Assembly (NCBI RefSeq): GCF_027489515.1
Contig: NZ_JAIXZS010000041.1
Span: 40,682-104,681 of the forward strand
Direction: 5' to 3'
Length of the DNA stretch: 64,000 nt
Source of the DNA: Novosphingobium sp.
GTDB lineage: Bacteria; Pseudomonadota; Alphaproteobacteria; Sphingomonadales; Sphingomonadaceae
Positions 1-9,039 of the stretch are shown here, piece after piece; position 1 is the first letter of the stretch; each line of letters starts with the position of its first letter. A program made the translations under genes and the position numbers. Under the pieces are notes generated by a model, which saw only the letters and a program-made list of their open reading frames with translations, ran no database searches and was not told the DNA's origin.

Positions 1-1345
1 CGATCATCACCGCGGCCCAGCTCGCATCGGTGAAGAGCTCGTCCTCATAACGAAACAGCCGGCCCGCGGCGCGGAACAGCGCCATCTTGCGCGCCAGCGT
101 CTCGGGCACCTGCATCGCGGCGCATTCCTCCCAGAACGGCTGCCCTGCGCGCTGGTTCTGCTTGTAGTGCAGGATCAGGAAATCGCGGATCTGCGCCCAT
201 TGCAGCGCGGTCAGCCGGTTGTACTCGTCGCGCTCGTGCGCAGGGAAGCTGGCATCCGGAAACAGCGCCAGCAGCTTGGATATGCCGATCTGAATGAGAT
301 GGATGCTGGTCGATTCCAGCGGCTCCATGAACCCGCTCGCGAGCCCCAGCGCCACGCAGTTCTTGCGCCAGGGTTCCTTGCGGATGCCGGTGGTGAAGCG
401 CAGCGGACGCGGATCGGCGGTCGCTTCGCCATCGAGGTTCGCCAGCAAGGTCGCCGCCGCCTCGTCGTCCGAGATATGCCGGCTGCAATAGACCATACCA
501 TTGCCGGTGCGGTGCTGCAGCGGGATGCGCCATTGCCATCCGGCCTTGCGGGCCGTGGAGCGGGTATAAGGCAGCAGCGGCGCGGTGCGCGTGCTCGGCA
601 CGGCCACCGCACGGTCGCATGGCAGCCAGTGGCTCCAGTCCTCGTAAGCCGAACCCAGCGCCTCGCCGATCAGCAAGGCGCGAAAGCCGGTACAATCGAT
701 GAACAGATCGCCCTCGATCACCCGGCCATCGTCGAGCGCGAGCGCGGTGATGAACCCGGTCTCGCCATCGAGCCGGACCTGCCCAATCTTGCCTTCATGC
801 CGCACCACCCCGCGCGCCTCGGCGTGGCGGCGCAGGAACGCAGCATAGAGCCCGGCATCGAAGTGGAAGGCATAGGCGATCTGCGAGAGCGGCGATGCGG
901 GATTGCCGTCGGGCCGCTGGAACCGATTGAGCCGTGCTGCCGTCGTGCAGAGGCTGAAATCGTCGAGCGGGAGGGGGAGGCCCGCAGCGCGCAGCGCAAG
1001 CCAGACCTGGTGGAACTTCACCCCGTCGATATCCGCGCCATAGGCCCCGAACGGGTGGATGTAGGATTGGCCCTCGCGGCTCCAGCCTGCAAACTCGATG
1101 CCCAGCTTGAAGCTGCCCTGCGTGGCGACGACGAAGGCGTTCTCGTCGATGCCGAGCATGGCGTTGAAGGTGCGGATCGGCGGGATTGTCGCCTCGCCCA
1201 CGCCGACGGTGCCGATTTCCTCGGATTCGACGAGCACCACTTCGGTCACGCCATTGCCGGTCAGGCGGGAAAGCGCTGCCGCTGCCATCCAGCCCGCGGT
1301 CCCGCCGCCGGCGATCACCACCTTGCGGATCGGACCCGCCATCAT
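1..1345 (-). CDS. Tryptophan halogenase family protein (C-terminus beyond window)
   Basis: Flavin-dependent halogenase-like protein; 448 residues are visible and the C-terminus lies off the left edge. The N-terminal FAD motif GGGTAGW is at residues 13-19. The segment FKLGIEF places a lysine at residue 80, where PrnA-type halogenases carry the catalytic lysine. The halogenase signature WQWRIP lies near residue 268. The start ATG overlaps the stop of the upstream paralogue as ATGA, so the three halogenase-like genes form one leftward operon. The substrate is not readable from sequence; family members beside TonB-dependent receptors may halogenate indoles or other aromatics. FAD must be reduced by a separate reductase, and none is seen nearby. 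Confidence 0.9.
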   Translation of the reverse strand, partial: MMAGPIRKVVIAGGGTAGWMAAAALSRLTGNGVTEVVLVESEEIGTVGVGEATIPPIRTFNAMLGIDENAFVVATQGSFKLGIEFAGWSREGQSYIHPFGAYGADIDGVKFHQVWLALRAAGLPLPLDDFSLCTTAARLNRFQRPDGNPASPLSQIAYAFHFDAGLYAAFLRRHAEARGVVRHEGKIGQVRLDGETGFITALALDDGRVIEGDLFIDCTGFRALLIGEALGSAYEDWSHWLPCDRAVAVPSTRTAPLLPYTRSTARKAGWQWRIPLQHRTGNGMVYCSRHISDDEAAATLLANLDGEATADPRPLRFTTGIRKEPWRKNCVALGLASGFMEPLESTSIHLIQIGISKLLALFPDASFPAHERDEYNRLTALQWAQIRDFLILHYKQNQRAGQPFWEECAAMQVPETLARKMALFRAAGRLFRYEDELFTDASWAAVMI

Positions 1346-2778
1346 GCCGCTACCTGGGCCATCAGCGCCTGATAGGGCGGCATCCGGCCGACCGCCGCGA
1401 TCATTGCCTGCCGGATCGCGGCAAAGTGTGCGGTGATCTTGGCCGATGGCAGGGCATCGGACAGCGCATCCCCCTTGCGCGGCTGCACGCAGAGCGCATC
1501 GAACAGTGCGGTCCAGCCCGCTTCTTCAAGCACTTCGCCATCGTGCAACACAACGCGCCCGTTCGCGGCATAAAGATCGCGGCGATAGGCTGCGCGATCC
1601 GGCAGCGCGCGCGCCCGCAGCCGGTCCCAAACTGCGCCCAGCGCACCGCTGCAAGCCAGCCGCAGCAGCGCGGTATCGAACGCGCATTCGGTCTTCTCGC
1701 GCCATTGCCGGTTGTATTCTGCCGCTTCTGCCGGGTGTTCGCACGCCGCTGGGAACAGCGCGATCAGCCGCAGCACATCGGCCAGCGCGAGATGGAGCTG
1801 CAGGCCAGCTACCGGATCATGCTGCGCGGCCGCCCCGCCGATCCGCACGACGTTTCCGGTCCAGGCCGCCTGCTGGCAGCCAGGCGCGAAGGGCTCAGCA
1901 GCGGGCGCGCCCGGGGCATCGGCCGAGGAAAAAACGAACAGCTCGCCCACCCCATCCGCCAGCGGCGCAAAGCTCTGCCAGCCAGCATGATGCGCATCAC
2001 AGTGTACATAGGGCGGGGCAGGGGCTTCGCTCGTCCGCCGTGCCGAGGCCACGCGGTCAAAGGGAAACCACGGGCTCCAGTCGTCTCGTGCTCCTGAAAG
2101 CGGGCTCGCCGGACCTGAAGCATCGATCACGAGATCGGCCGCAAGGCTGGTTCCGTCGGCCAGCACAAGACGCTGCACTCCGCCGTCCCCGCGCTGCACG
2201 GCCTCCCCGTGCCAGGTTCCGGCCAGCCGCACACCGCGCTCCAGCGCATCGCCGCGCAGCATTTCGGCAAGCCGCGCCGTATCGATCGAAAGCCCGAAGG
2301 TGAGCGCGGCGTGGACAGTTTCGTCCCCCGGCGGGGGCGGGGCAAACCGTCCGGCCTGCGCCGCCAGCGCGCCGAGCGCATAGTTCGCCATGTTCACCGG
2401 CTGCCCGCGCCGCCGCATCGTGCTGACAAGCTGATGGAACGGGATGGGCCCCAGCGGCGCACCGATCTCGCCATAAGGCATGAAGGCGGTCGCGCCGTCC
2501 GCGCGCCAGCCGCTCAGCGCGGTGCCCAGCACGAAGCCCGCACGGCCGCCGCGCAGCAAATCGGGCCCGTTCCAGCCTGCCTCGCCAAGCAGTGGCAGGT
2601 CATCGGGCAACAGCACGTCCGCGGCGGCCGCAACGCCGAGGCTGCGATCCGGCCCGGGCACTTCGACGAGGCTGATGGCAAGGTCAGGCAGCGCGCGGGC
2701 AAGCAGGCTTGCGGCCAGCCATCCGGCGAACCCGCCGCCCGCAATCGTGATAGTGGCGAGCGGCGCGTCAGCTGGCAT
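1342..2778 (-). CDS. Degenerate tryptophan-halogenase-like flavoprotein
   Basis: 478-residue paralogue of its two neighbours. It keeps an N-terminal dinucleotide-binding motif (GGGFAGW, residues 14-20) and the general layout. The GVGEAT strand is replaced by GVAAAADV, there is no FKLGIEF segment with the catalytic lysine, and the WxWxIP signature has become AGWQSFAPL. It is therefore unlikely to halogenate by the standard mechanism. It may be a flavoprotein partner, a scaffold, or an oxidase with another role. I chose the ATG at 2778, which overlaps the preceding stop by 11 nt, over an upstream in-frame start at 2859 because the FAD strand begins just after it. It sits between two apparently competent paralogues. 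Confidence 0.8.
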   Translation of the reverse strand: MPADAPLATITIAGGGFAGWLAASLLARALPDLAISLVEVPGPDRSLGVAAAADVLLPDDLPLLGEAGWNGPDLLRGGRAGFVLGTALSGWRADGATAFMPYGEIGAPLGPIPFHQLVSTMRRRGQPVNMANYALGALAAQAGRFAPPPPGDETVHAALTFGLSIDTARLAEMLRGDALERGVRLAGTWHGEAVQRGDGGVQRLVLADGTSLAADLVIDASGPASPLSGARDDWSPWFPFDRVASARRTSEAPAPPYVHCDAHHAGWQSFAPLADGVGELFVFSSADAPGAPAAEPFAPGCQQAAWTGNVVRIGGAAAQHDPVAGLQLHLALADVLRLIALFPAACEHPAEAAEYNRQWREKTECAFDTALLRLACSGALGAVWDRLRARALPDRAAYRRDLYAANGRVVLHDGEVLEEAGWTALFDALCVQPRKGDALSDALPSAKITAHFAAIRQAMIAAVGRMPPYQALMAQVAA

Positions 2779-4276
2779 TGGCACCGATCCGAGCAAGGAA
2801 CGCCGCCTGCGTCGGAAGCTGCGCGGCCATTCGCGCATAGTCGTCGCGCATGGCCGCAAGCCGCAGCATCAGGCCCGCATCGCTCAGCGCCTCGCTGCGC
2901 GGATCGCCAGCCTCGGGGATCACCCGCTGGCCGAGATAGACCGCGATCCAGCTCGCATCGAGGAACATGCCGTCGCGGTAGTTTACCACCACGCCGCGCT
3001 TGCGGAACGTCTCCAGCCGATGCGCCAGACTTTCGGGCACAGCCATGGTGCGGACCTGGCGCCAGAACGGCGTGTCGTCACGCTCGGTGGCGTGATAGTG
3101 CAGGATCAGGAAATCGCGTACCCGCTCGTATTCCAGATCCATCAGCCGGTTGTACTCGCGCGCGCAGAACGGGTCCCAGTCGCGGTCCGGCCAGTGATCG
3201 AGCAGCCGCCCGATGGCGAGCTGGATCAGGTGGATGCTGGTCGATTCGAGTGGTTCGAGGAACCCCGCCGCCAGCCCGATCGCCACCACGTTTCGGTCCC
3301 ACTGCTTGCGCCGCCGCCCGGTGGTGAAGCGCAGCAAGCGCGGCTCTGCAATCGGTTCGCCTTCGATCTGGCCGAGCAAGGCATCGCGCGCCGCCTCGTC
3401 CGAAATGTGGCTGCTGCAATAGACATGGCCGTTGCCGACACGGTGCTGCAGCGGAATGCGCCAGGCCCAGCCGGCATCGAGCGCAGTGGCGCGGGTATAA
3501 GGCGAAAGCGCCGCCTCGCTGCGGCAGGGGACGGCCACTGCGCGGTCGCAGGGCAGCCAGTGGCTCCAGTCCTCGTAGCCTGCGTGCAGCGCCTGCTCGA
3601 TCAGGAGCCCGCGAAAGCCCGAGCAATCGACGAAAAGCTCGCCCGCGACCCGCTCGCCGCTTTCGAGCACCACGCTATCGACAAATCCCGTCTCGGCGTG
3701 CTGCAGCGCGGCCGTGATCCGGCCTTCCACCCGCCGCACCCCGCGCGCTTCAGCATAGGCACGCAGGTAGGCAGCATAGAGCCCGGCATCGAACTGGTAG
3801 GCATAGGAATAGGTCGAAAGCAGGCTCTCCGGATCGGAATCGGGATGGGCAAAACGGTCCATCCGCGCTGCAAGAACGGGCAGCGAGAAAGCCTCGACCG
3901 CATCGCGCCCGCCTGCCCGGGCAAAGCGCGCCCAGAGGTGATGGAACGCGACGCCCTCGATTTCCTCTCCGAACACGCCGAAGGGGTGGATGTAGCTGTC
4001 GCCCTTGCGGCCCCAGTTGCGGAATTCGATGCCGAGCTTGAACGTGGCGCTGGTGCGCCGCATGAAATCGGCTTCATCGATACCCAGCCGGGCGTTGAAG
4101 AAGCGGATATGCGGGACGGTGGCCTCGCCAACGCCGACGGTGCCGATCTCTTCTGATTCAACAAGCGTGATCGAGACGGGCAGGCCCTGCAACCGATGGG
4201 CAAGTGCGGCCGCCGTCATCCATCCAGCCGTGCCGCCGCCGACAATAACGATGCGCTCGATGGCGCTGCCGTTCAT
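2768..4276 (-). CDS. Tryptophan halogenase family protein
   Basis: Complete 502-residue flavin-dependent halogenase homologue and first gene of the leftward operon. FAD motif GGGTAGW is at residues 13-19, GVGEAT near 48-53, Lys80 within FKLGIEF matches the catalytic lysine of PrnA-type enzymes, and WAWRIP is near residue 269. The start is supported by an AGAGGGG-type ribosome binding site. It is divergent from a TonB-dependent receptor across a 219-bp intergenic region holding two LacI-type operator candidates, so both directions are probably controlled together. Such halogenase/receptor pairs are known from carbohydrate-uptake loci of Xanthomonas, Caulobacter and sphingomonads. The natural substrate is unknown. 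Confidence 0.92.
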   Translation of the reverse strand: MNGSAIERIVIVGGGTAGWMTAAALAHRLQGLPVSITLVESEEIGTVGVGEATVPHIRFFNARLGIDEADFMRRTSATFKLGIEFRNWGRKGDSYIHPFGVFGEEIEGVAFHHLWARFARAGGRDAVEAFSLPVLAARMDRFAHPDSDPESLLSTYSYAYQFDAGLYAAYLRAYAEARGVRRVEGRITAALQHAETGFVDSVVLESGERVAGELFVDCSGFRGLLIEQALHAGYEDWSHWLPCDRAVAVPCRSEAALSPYTRATALDAGWAWRIPLQHRVGNGHVYCSSHISDEAARDALLGQIEGEPIAEPRLLRFTTGRRRKQWDRNVVAIGLAAGFLEPLESTSIHLIQLAIGRLLDHWPDRDWDPFCAREYNRLMDLEYERVRDFLILHYHATERDDTPFWRQVRTMAVPESLAHRLETFRKRGVVVNYRDGMFLDASWIAVYLGQRVIPEAGDPRSEALSDAGLMLRLAAMRDDYARMAAQLPTQAAFLARIGANAS

Positions 4277-4403
4277 GAGCTTGCCCCTCTTGTTCGCTTT
4301 GTTTCGTTCTATTGCTTCACTGCAGCCAACTTGCACTATTGTGCAGGAATTTGTGCAGCATAGCTATTGCGCTTGTGATCGCGTTGACGTAGCCACTGTT
4401 AGA

Positions 4404-4417
4404 TGTTAGCGCAATCA
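4404..4417. promoter_or_regulatory. Candidate LacI-family operator, site 1
   Basis: TGTTAGCGCAATCA is a near-palindrome around a GC centre, two mismatches from TGTTAGCGCTAACA. It lies 35 bp from site 2 between the divergent halogenase and receptor genes. The spacing suggests two repressor dimers on one face or a small loop. Assignment is by resemblance; no LacI gene is in the window. Confidence 0.5.
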
Positions 4418-4438
4418 GAAGCGTAAGCCGTTTCAGTT

Positions 4439-4452
4439 TGGTAGCGCTAACT
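4439..4452. promoter_or_regulatory. Candidate LacI-family (xyl-box-like) operator, site 2
   Basis: TGGTAGCGCTAACT contains the perfect 8-bp palindrome TAGCGCTA. It differs at one position from the xylose/xylan operator (xyl-box) TGGTAGCGCTAACA as I recall it from Xanthomonas. It ends 43 bp before the receptor start codon, where a repressor would block transcription. The nearby GH10 xylanase makes a xylan-derived inducer plausible. Confidence 0.6.
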
Positions 4453-4495
4453 AGAAGAGGCGGAACCGCCTCTCGGGGTGAACAGGGAGAGAGGG

Positions 4496-7400
4496 ATGAC
4501 TTCGACCACAGCAGATTTGCGTCTGGCGGCCAGGGCTCGCCGGCGCGGTGCCCAGATCGCCGGGGCTTCGCTGCTCGCGATCGCGATGATGGGCGTGGCC
4601 GGCCCGGCCTTCGCGCAAGAGGCGGCGCAGGCGGGTGACGGCAATTCTGCGGCTGCGGCTGACAACGCTGACAAGGTGATCATCGTCACCGGGTATCGCG
4701 GCAGCCTCGAGACCGCGCAGAAGAAAAAGAAGAACTCCGACACGATCGTCGATTCGATCTCGGCCAACGATATTGGGCAGCTGCCCGATCGCTCGGTGAC
4801 GGAAACGCTCCAGCGCATCCCCGGCATTTCGATCAACCGTTTCGCTGCGGGTGTCGACCCCGATCACTTCAGTGCGGAAGGCTCGGGCGTGGTCGTGCGC
4901 GGCCTCACCTACGTCCGCTCCGAGTTCAACGGGCGCGATGCCTTCACTGCCAACAACGGCCGCGGCCTCGGCTTTGCCGATGTGCCGGCCGAACTGCTCG
5001 GCGGCGTCGATGTCTATAAGTCGCTGCCCGCCGATCACATCGAAGGCGGCATTGCCGGCACGGTCGATCTGCGCACACGAAAGCCCTTTGATCGCGCGAA
5101 GAACTTCTTCGCGGCCTCGATCGAGAACAACTACGGCGATTTCGTGAAGAAGAGCGCGCCGACCGTTGCGGCGGTCGGCTCGGTCCGGTTCGAGACGCCG
5201 ATGGGCGATATCGGTATTCTCGGCAGCTTCAACTATTCGCAGCTCTTCACCCGTGCCGACCGCGTCGCAATTTCGCGCTTCCGTCCGATCGGGCTCGATG
5301 CGAACGGCAAGGCGATCACCTCGGCCAACCCGGGCGCGATCGCCAGCTACGGCCTGTTCCCGGCCGGCGCCGTCGCCGGTTCGCAGGATTTCAACCGCGA
5401 ACGCATCGGCGGCTCGGGCGTGCTGCAGTGGCGCAGCACCGATGGCGGGCTTGAGGCTACGTTTGAATTCCTGCGCTCCGAGGCCAAGCAGAACTGGGGC
5501 GAATACACCGTCGAAGTCGCGACCGACAACGTTGATGGCAACGGCGGCCCGTTTGCCGCGCCGGGCACGGAGTACTCGTTCGACCAGAGCGGGATGTTCA
5601 CCAACGGCGTGATCACCGGCAACACCGGCTGGCGCGCGGATACCGATTTCTCGCAGAACCCGGCGAGCTCACGCACGCCGGCCTATGGCCTGCAGAGCAA
5701 CAACATCCGCCGCGGCCATGTCGAGAAGAACGTCGTCACTGACTATTCGGCCAATCTCAAGTGGAAGGTCACCGACCGCCTGACCGCGGTGTTCGATTAC
5801 CAGCACGTCGATTCGACCGTGGACGTGGTCGACAACGGCATCTGGGCGAGCACCTACCAGAACGCCAAGATCACCAACAACGGCTTCAACCTGCCCAACA
5901 TCGAGCTGCTGGCGCCGCAGAACTGCAGCCCCAACTGCATCAACGGCGGCGGGGTGCAGACCTACTTCACCGGCACGCACCAGAGCTACCTCGATCCCTA
6001 CAACAGCTTCTGGCGCTCTTCGATGGATCACATCGAAAAGAGCGATGGCAAGTCCGACGCCGCCAAGCTCGATCTCAAGTACGATTTCGATGACGGCAGC
6101 TTCCTCAATTCGATCAAGGCCGGCTACCGCTACGCCAAGCGTGATCAGACCGCCCGCTTCTCGACCTACAACTGGGGCGTGCTTTCGGAGCAGTGGGGCA
6201 ATGGTGGCCCGCGCTGGCTCGACAATCCCGTCGCGGCGCAGGCTCCGGGCTTCCGCGCCTATACCTTCCCCGATTTCTTCGGCGGCAAGATCGCCAGCCC
6301 GCTCGGCGAAGGGCGCCTGTTCTACAACGGCAACCCCGCGCAGGATGTGCAGGCCTACGAGAACTACGCCATCGCCATCAACAACGCTTGGAACGGGCAG
6401 GGCTGGCGTCCGCTCGCCCAGCGCCAGGGCGTTGTGGCCGGAACGCCGTTCCTGCCGGGTGAGATCAACTCGGCGCGCGAGGAGGTCCAGTCCGGCTACC
6501 TCATGGCGATCTTCGGCAAGGACCTCAGCGGCGGCAAGCGCTTCTCGGGCAACATCGGCCTGCGCTACACGCGCACCGATCGCACCTCGTTCGGCGGCGC
6601 CTTCATCGGCAATGCGAACAACACCTTTGGCCAGCAGCTCGCTGCCTGCCAGGTGGTCCAGCCCGGCGCGCAGCCGGCGCCGTTCTGCCGTCTGCCTTCG
6701 GACGTGCAGCAGGCGCTCGTCGCCTCCGACACCGGCGGCGCGGCGGCCTATGTGCCTTCGGTCGCGAAGCTGCGCTACGAATACTGGCTCCCCAGCGTGA
6801 ACCTCAAGTTCGAGGCGGGCGGCGGGCTCCAGTTCCGCGCGGCCTATTTCAAGGGCATCGCGCCGCCTGATTTCGGCCTCACGCGCAACTATCAGCGCAT
6901 CGATGCCATCGCAGTGCGCGCGGATGCGGCGGTCAATGGCGGAGCGCCCTACCTCGCGGGCTCGATCACCGCGGGTAACCCGTACCTCAAGCCGATCGAG
7001 GCGGACAACTTCGACATCACCGCCGAATACTACTTCGGCAATGGCGGCCAGTTCACCGTTTCGGCCTTCTACAAGGAGCTGAAGGGCGTCCTTACCAACG
7101 ACAACGTCTCGATCACGATCCCGGTCGCCTCGGCCACTGCGTTCGTGAACGCGACGCAGCCGGTGAACTCCAAGCAGAAGGGCAAGATCAAGGGCTTCGA
7201 GGTTTCGTACCAGCAGAACTACTCGTTCCTGCCCGGCTTCCTCAGCGGGCTTGGCCTGCAGGCCAACTACACCTTCGTCGACTCGTCCGGTGTTCCGCAG
7301 TCCACGTTGTCATCCACCGATCCAGACGTGGCGGCCGGCCGCGTCTCGACCGTGCCGGGCGACAACTTCCCGCTGCAGGGCCTCTCGCGGCACACGTTCA

Positions 7401-7735
7401 ACATCGTGCCCTATTACGAGAAGGGCAAGCTGACGCTGCGCGCAGCCTATAGCTGGCGGTCGCAGTATCTGCTCACCCTGCGCGATGTGATCACCCCGTT
7501 CGATCCGATTTTCCAGAAGCCCTATGGCCAGCTCGACGCGTCGATCTTCCTCAAGGCGAACGAGAATTTCACGATCGGTATCCAGGGTGTCAACCTGCTG
7601 GATTCGCTGGTGAAGACAGCTGCGGCTGTCTACAACAAGCCAGCAGCTGAGACGGACAAGCAGGTCGTCCTCGTGCCCCGCCAGTGGTACAAGACCGACC
7701 GCCGCTTCACGATATCCGCAAGGGTCAACTTCTAA
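4496..7735 (+). CDS. TonB-dependent receptor
   Basis: 1079-residue outer-membrane receptor. The signal peptide ends near AFAQE. The plug begins with VIIVTGYRGSLE and a TonB-box-like stretch, followed by DSISANDIGQLPDRSVTETLQRIPG, typical of large sphingomonad and Caulobacter sugar receptors. A beta-barrel follows and ends in the C-terminal aromatic FTISARVNF. I chose the ATG at 4496 over a GTG at 4478 because GGGAGAGAGGG sits directly before it. It probably imports an oligosaccharide released by the GH10/GH5 enzymes encoded downstream. Xyl-box-like sites upstream suggest sugar induction. The exact ligand cannot be read. Confidence 0.95.
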   Translation: MTSTTADLRLAARARRRGAQIAGASLLAIAMMGVAGPAFAQEAAQAGDGNSAAAADNADKVIIVTGYRGSLETAQKKKKNSDTIVDSISANDIGQLPDRSVTETLQRIPGISINRFAAGVDPDHFSAEGSGVVVRGLTYVRSEFNGRDAFTANNGRGLGFADVPAELLGGVDVYKSLPADHIEGGIAGTVDLRTRKPFDRAKNFFAASIENNYGDFVKKSAPTVAAVGSVRFETPMGDIGILGSFNYSQLFTRADRVAISRFRPIGLDANGKAITSANPGAIASYGLFPAGAVAGSQDFNRERIGGSGVLQWRSTDGGLEATFEFLRSEAKQNWGEYTVEVATDNVDGNGGPFAAPGTEYSFDQSGMFTNGVITGNTGWRADTDFSQNPASSRTPAYGLQSNNIRRGHVEKNVVTDYSANLKWKVTDRLTAVFDYQHVDSTVDVVDNGIWASTYQNAKITNNGFNLPNIELLAPQNCSPNCINGGGVQTYFTGTHQSYLDPYNSFWRSSMDHIEKSDGKSDAAKLDLKYDFDDGSFLNSIKAGYRYAKRDQTARFSTYNWGVLSEQWGNGGPRWLDNPVAAQAPGFRAYTFPDFFGGKIASPLGEGRLFYNGNPAQDVQAYENYAIAINNAWNGQGWRPLAQRQGVVAGTPFLPGEINSAREEVQSGYLMAIFGKDLSGGKRFSGNIGLRYTRTDRTSFGGAFIGNANNTFGQQLAACQVVQPGAQPAPFCRLPSDVQQALVASDTGGAAAYVPSVAKLRYEYWLPSVNLKFEAGGGLQFRAAYFKGIAPPDFGLTRNYQRIDAIAVRADAAVNGGAPYLAGSITAGNPYLKPIEADNFDITAEYYFGNGGQFTVSAFYKELKGVLTNDNVSITIPVASATAFVNATQPVNSKQKGKIKGFEVSYQQNYSFLPGFLSGLGLQANYTFVDSSGVPQSTLSSTDPDVAAGRVSTVPGDNFPLQGLSRHTFNIVPYYEKGKLTLRAAYSWRSQYLLTLRDVITPFDPIFQKPYGQLDASIFLKANENFTIGIQGVNLLDSLVKTAAAVYNKPAAETDKQVVLVPRQWYKTDRRFTISARVNF

Positions 7736-7757
7736 CTCCCCCTTGCGTGTGGCAACT

Positions 7758-7788
7758 GGGCGTCGGAGCAATCCGGCGCCCATTTTTT
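7758..7788 (+). terminator. Rho-independent terminator of the TonB receptor gene
   Basis: A 9-bp stem GGGCGTCGG/CCGGCGCCC (one G-T pair) with loop AGCAAT is followed by A and six Ts, starting 22 bp after the receptor stop codon. Confidence 0.85.
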
Positions 7789-7812
7789 GTGCGCTTTTGC
7801 TGCGCACGCCGC

Positions 7813-7852
7813 ACAAAAGAAGCCGCGCCGGTCAGTAAGAGACCGGCGCGGC
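7813..7852 (-). terminator. Rho-independent terminator of the GH5-GH10 operon
   Basis: A perfect 12-bp stem GCCGCGCCGGTC/GACCGGCGCGGC with a 7-nt loop. Read leftward it is followed by TTCTTTTGT. It lies just beyond the GH10 stop codon, so the convergent units each have their own terminator. Confidence 0.85.
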
Positions 7853-7874
7853 GGCAGTGGTGGAGCGGGTCTGT

Positions 7875-8996
7875 CTAGGTGCGGGCAGGGGCCTGCGCGA
7901 AGGCGGCGGCAAGCGCCTCGCGCAGCAGCTTGGGCCGGTAGTCCGATCCGTAGGGGCAGCCGCGCGCCTCGATGCCGTCGCTGCGCGGCTCGAAGCCCTG
8001 CAGCCACGAATAGGCATCGACCATGCCCCAGGCGAGCACCTCTTTCAGCTGCGGATAGCCGAACATCATCTCGCAATAGGCCTTGGCCGTATCGGCCACC
8101 ACGCGGTCGCGCCCCGCCACATCGGCCGGCAAGTCCTTGTCCCGCACATCGAATTCGGTGATCAGCAGGCCATAGCCCATCGCGACCACTTCATCGATGA
8201 AGCGCTGCCAATCGCGGCGCTCGGCCGCACCCGGCACTGGCGCCACGAGGTGCGACTGGATCCCCAGCGCATCGACAGGCGTGCCGCGCTTGCGAAAGCC
8301 CTCGAGCAGCTGCAGCACGCCCTTGCGGTGCGCCGCATTGCCCGGCTCCCAGCTCATGTAGTCGTTGTAGACAAGCTCCGCGCCGGGCGCTGCCGCGCGC
8401 GCGGTGTGGAAGGCAAGATCGACCAGCGCCACGGTCCCGCCCATCGCCTTGGAAAGCGCGGTCTGCGCCAGCGTACCATCCTCGGGGAGCACCGTCTCGT
8501 TGACCACGTCGTAGGAGAGGATGCGCCCCTTGTAGCGCGCGCAGACAGTCTCGACGTGGTTTGTCATCATAGCCGCCGCCGCAGTCGCTGGCCTTGCCCC
8601 GAAATCGTGCGCTTCGAGCCAGCGAGGCATCCACTTGGGCCGGTGCCACAGGAGGTTGTGCCCGCGCATCGCAAGGCCTTGCTGCGCGGCATAATCGATC
8701 ATCGCATCGAAGGCGGTGAAGTCGAACGTCGTAGCTGTCGGCCGGATCGCCTGCCACTTCATCTCGTTCTCCGCGACGAGCACGGCGCATTCGCGCTCGA
8801 TCAGCGCCGCGTAGCGCGGATTGCGCCACGAGCCGCCGCCGCCGCCCGATACTGCGCTGCCAAACCGCATGCCCTTGGCCCGCGCCAGGGCCGCCAGTGA
8901 GGGCACAGCCTCCTCGGCCAGCGCGCGCACCGGCGCAGCCAGCAGTGCGCCGCCGGCGGCCAGCAGGCCCAGCCCCTCGCGTCGGGTCAGCTTCAT
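7875..8996 (-). CDS. GH10 family endo-1,4-beta-xylanase
   Basis: 373 residues, one GH10 catalytic domain. The acid/base is Glu167 in DVVNETV and the nucleophile Glu281 in LLITEFDVRD. HNLLWH (residues 113-118) forms the usual subsite. The N-terminus MKLTRREGLGLLAAGG is twin-arginine-like, with cleavage near ALA, so export may be through Tat. The ATG at 8996 has GGAG nine bases upstream; a longer in-frame start at 9128 is a shadow. It is the last gene of a leftward operon with a GH5 enzyme and a tandem-domain protein, and is expected to cut xylan or xylo-oligosaccharides in the periplasm or outside the cell. Confidence 0.95.
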   Translation of the reverse strand: MKLTRREGLGLLAAGGALLAAPVRALAEEAVPSLAALARAKGMRFGSAVSGGGGGSWRNPRYAALIERECAVLVAENEMKWQAIRPTATTFDFTAFDAMIDYAAQQGLAMRGHNLLWHRPKWMPRWLEAHDFGARPATAAAAMMTNHVETVCARYKGRILSYDVVNETVLPEDGTLAQTALSKAMGGTVALVDLAFHTARAAAPGAELVYNDYMSWEPGNAAHRKGVLQLLEGFRKRGTPVDALGIQSHLVAPVPGAAERRDWQRFIDEVVAMGYGLLITEFDVRDKDLPADVAGRDRVVADTAKAYCEMMFGYPQLKEVLAWGMVDAYSWLQGFEPRSDGIEARGCPYGSDYRPKLLREALAAAFAQAPART

Positions 8997-9039
8997 CGCA
9001 TCAATCTCCGTTGGGAAGAGGGCAGGGGAGGCCGCGCAT

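Noticed and set aside
4339..4358. Two direct TTGTGCAG repeats 12 bp apart between the halogenase and receptor genes
   Set aside because: Suggestive of a regulator site, but short, unique in the window and not palindromic, so not listed as a feature.
4478..4495. Upstream GTG start for the TonB receptor
   Set aside because: The purine-rich ribosome site lies after it and directly before the ATG at 4496; the extra six residues do not belong to a signal peptide.
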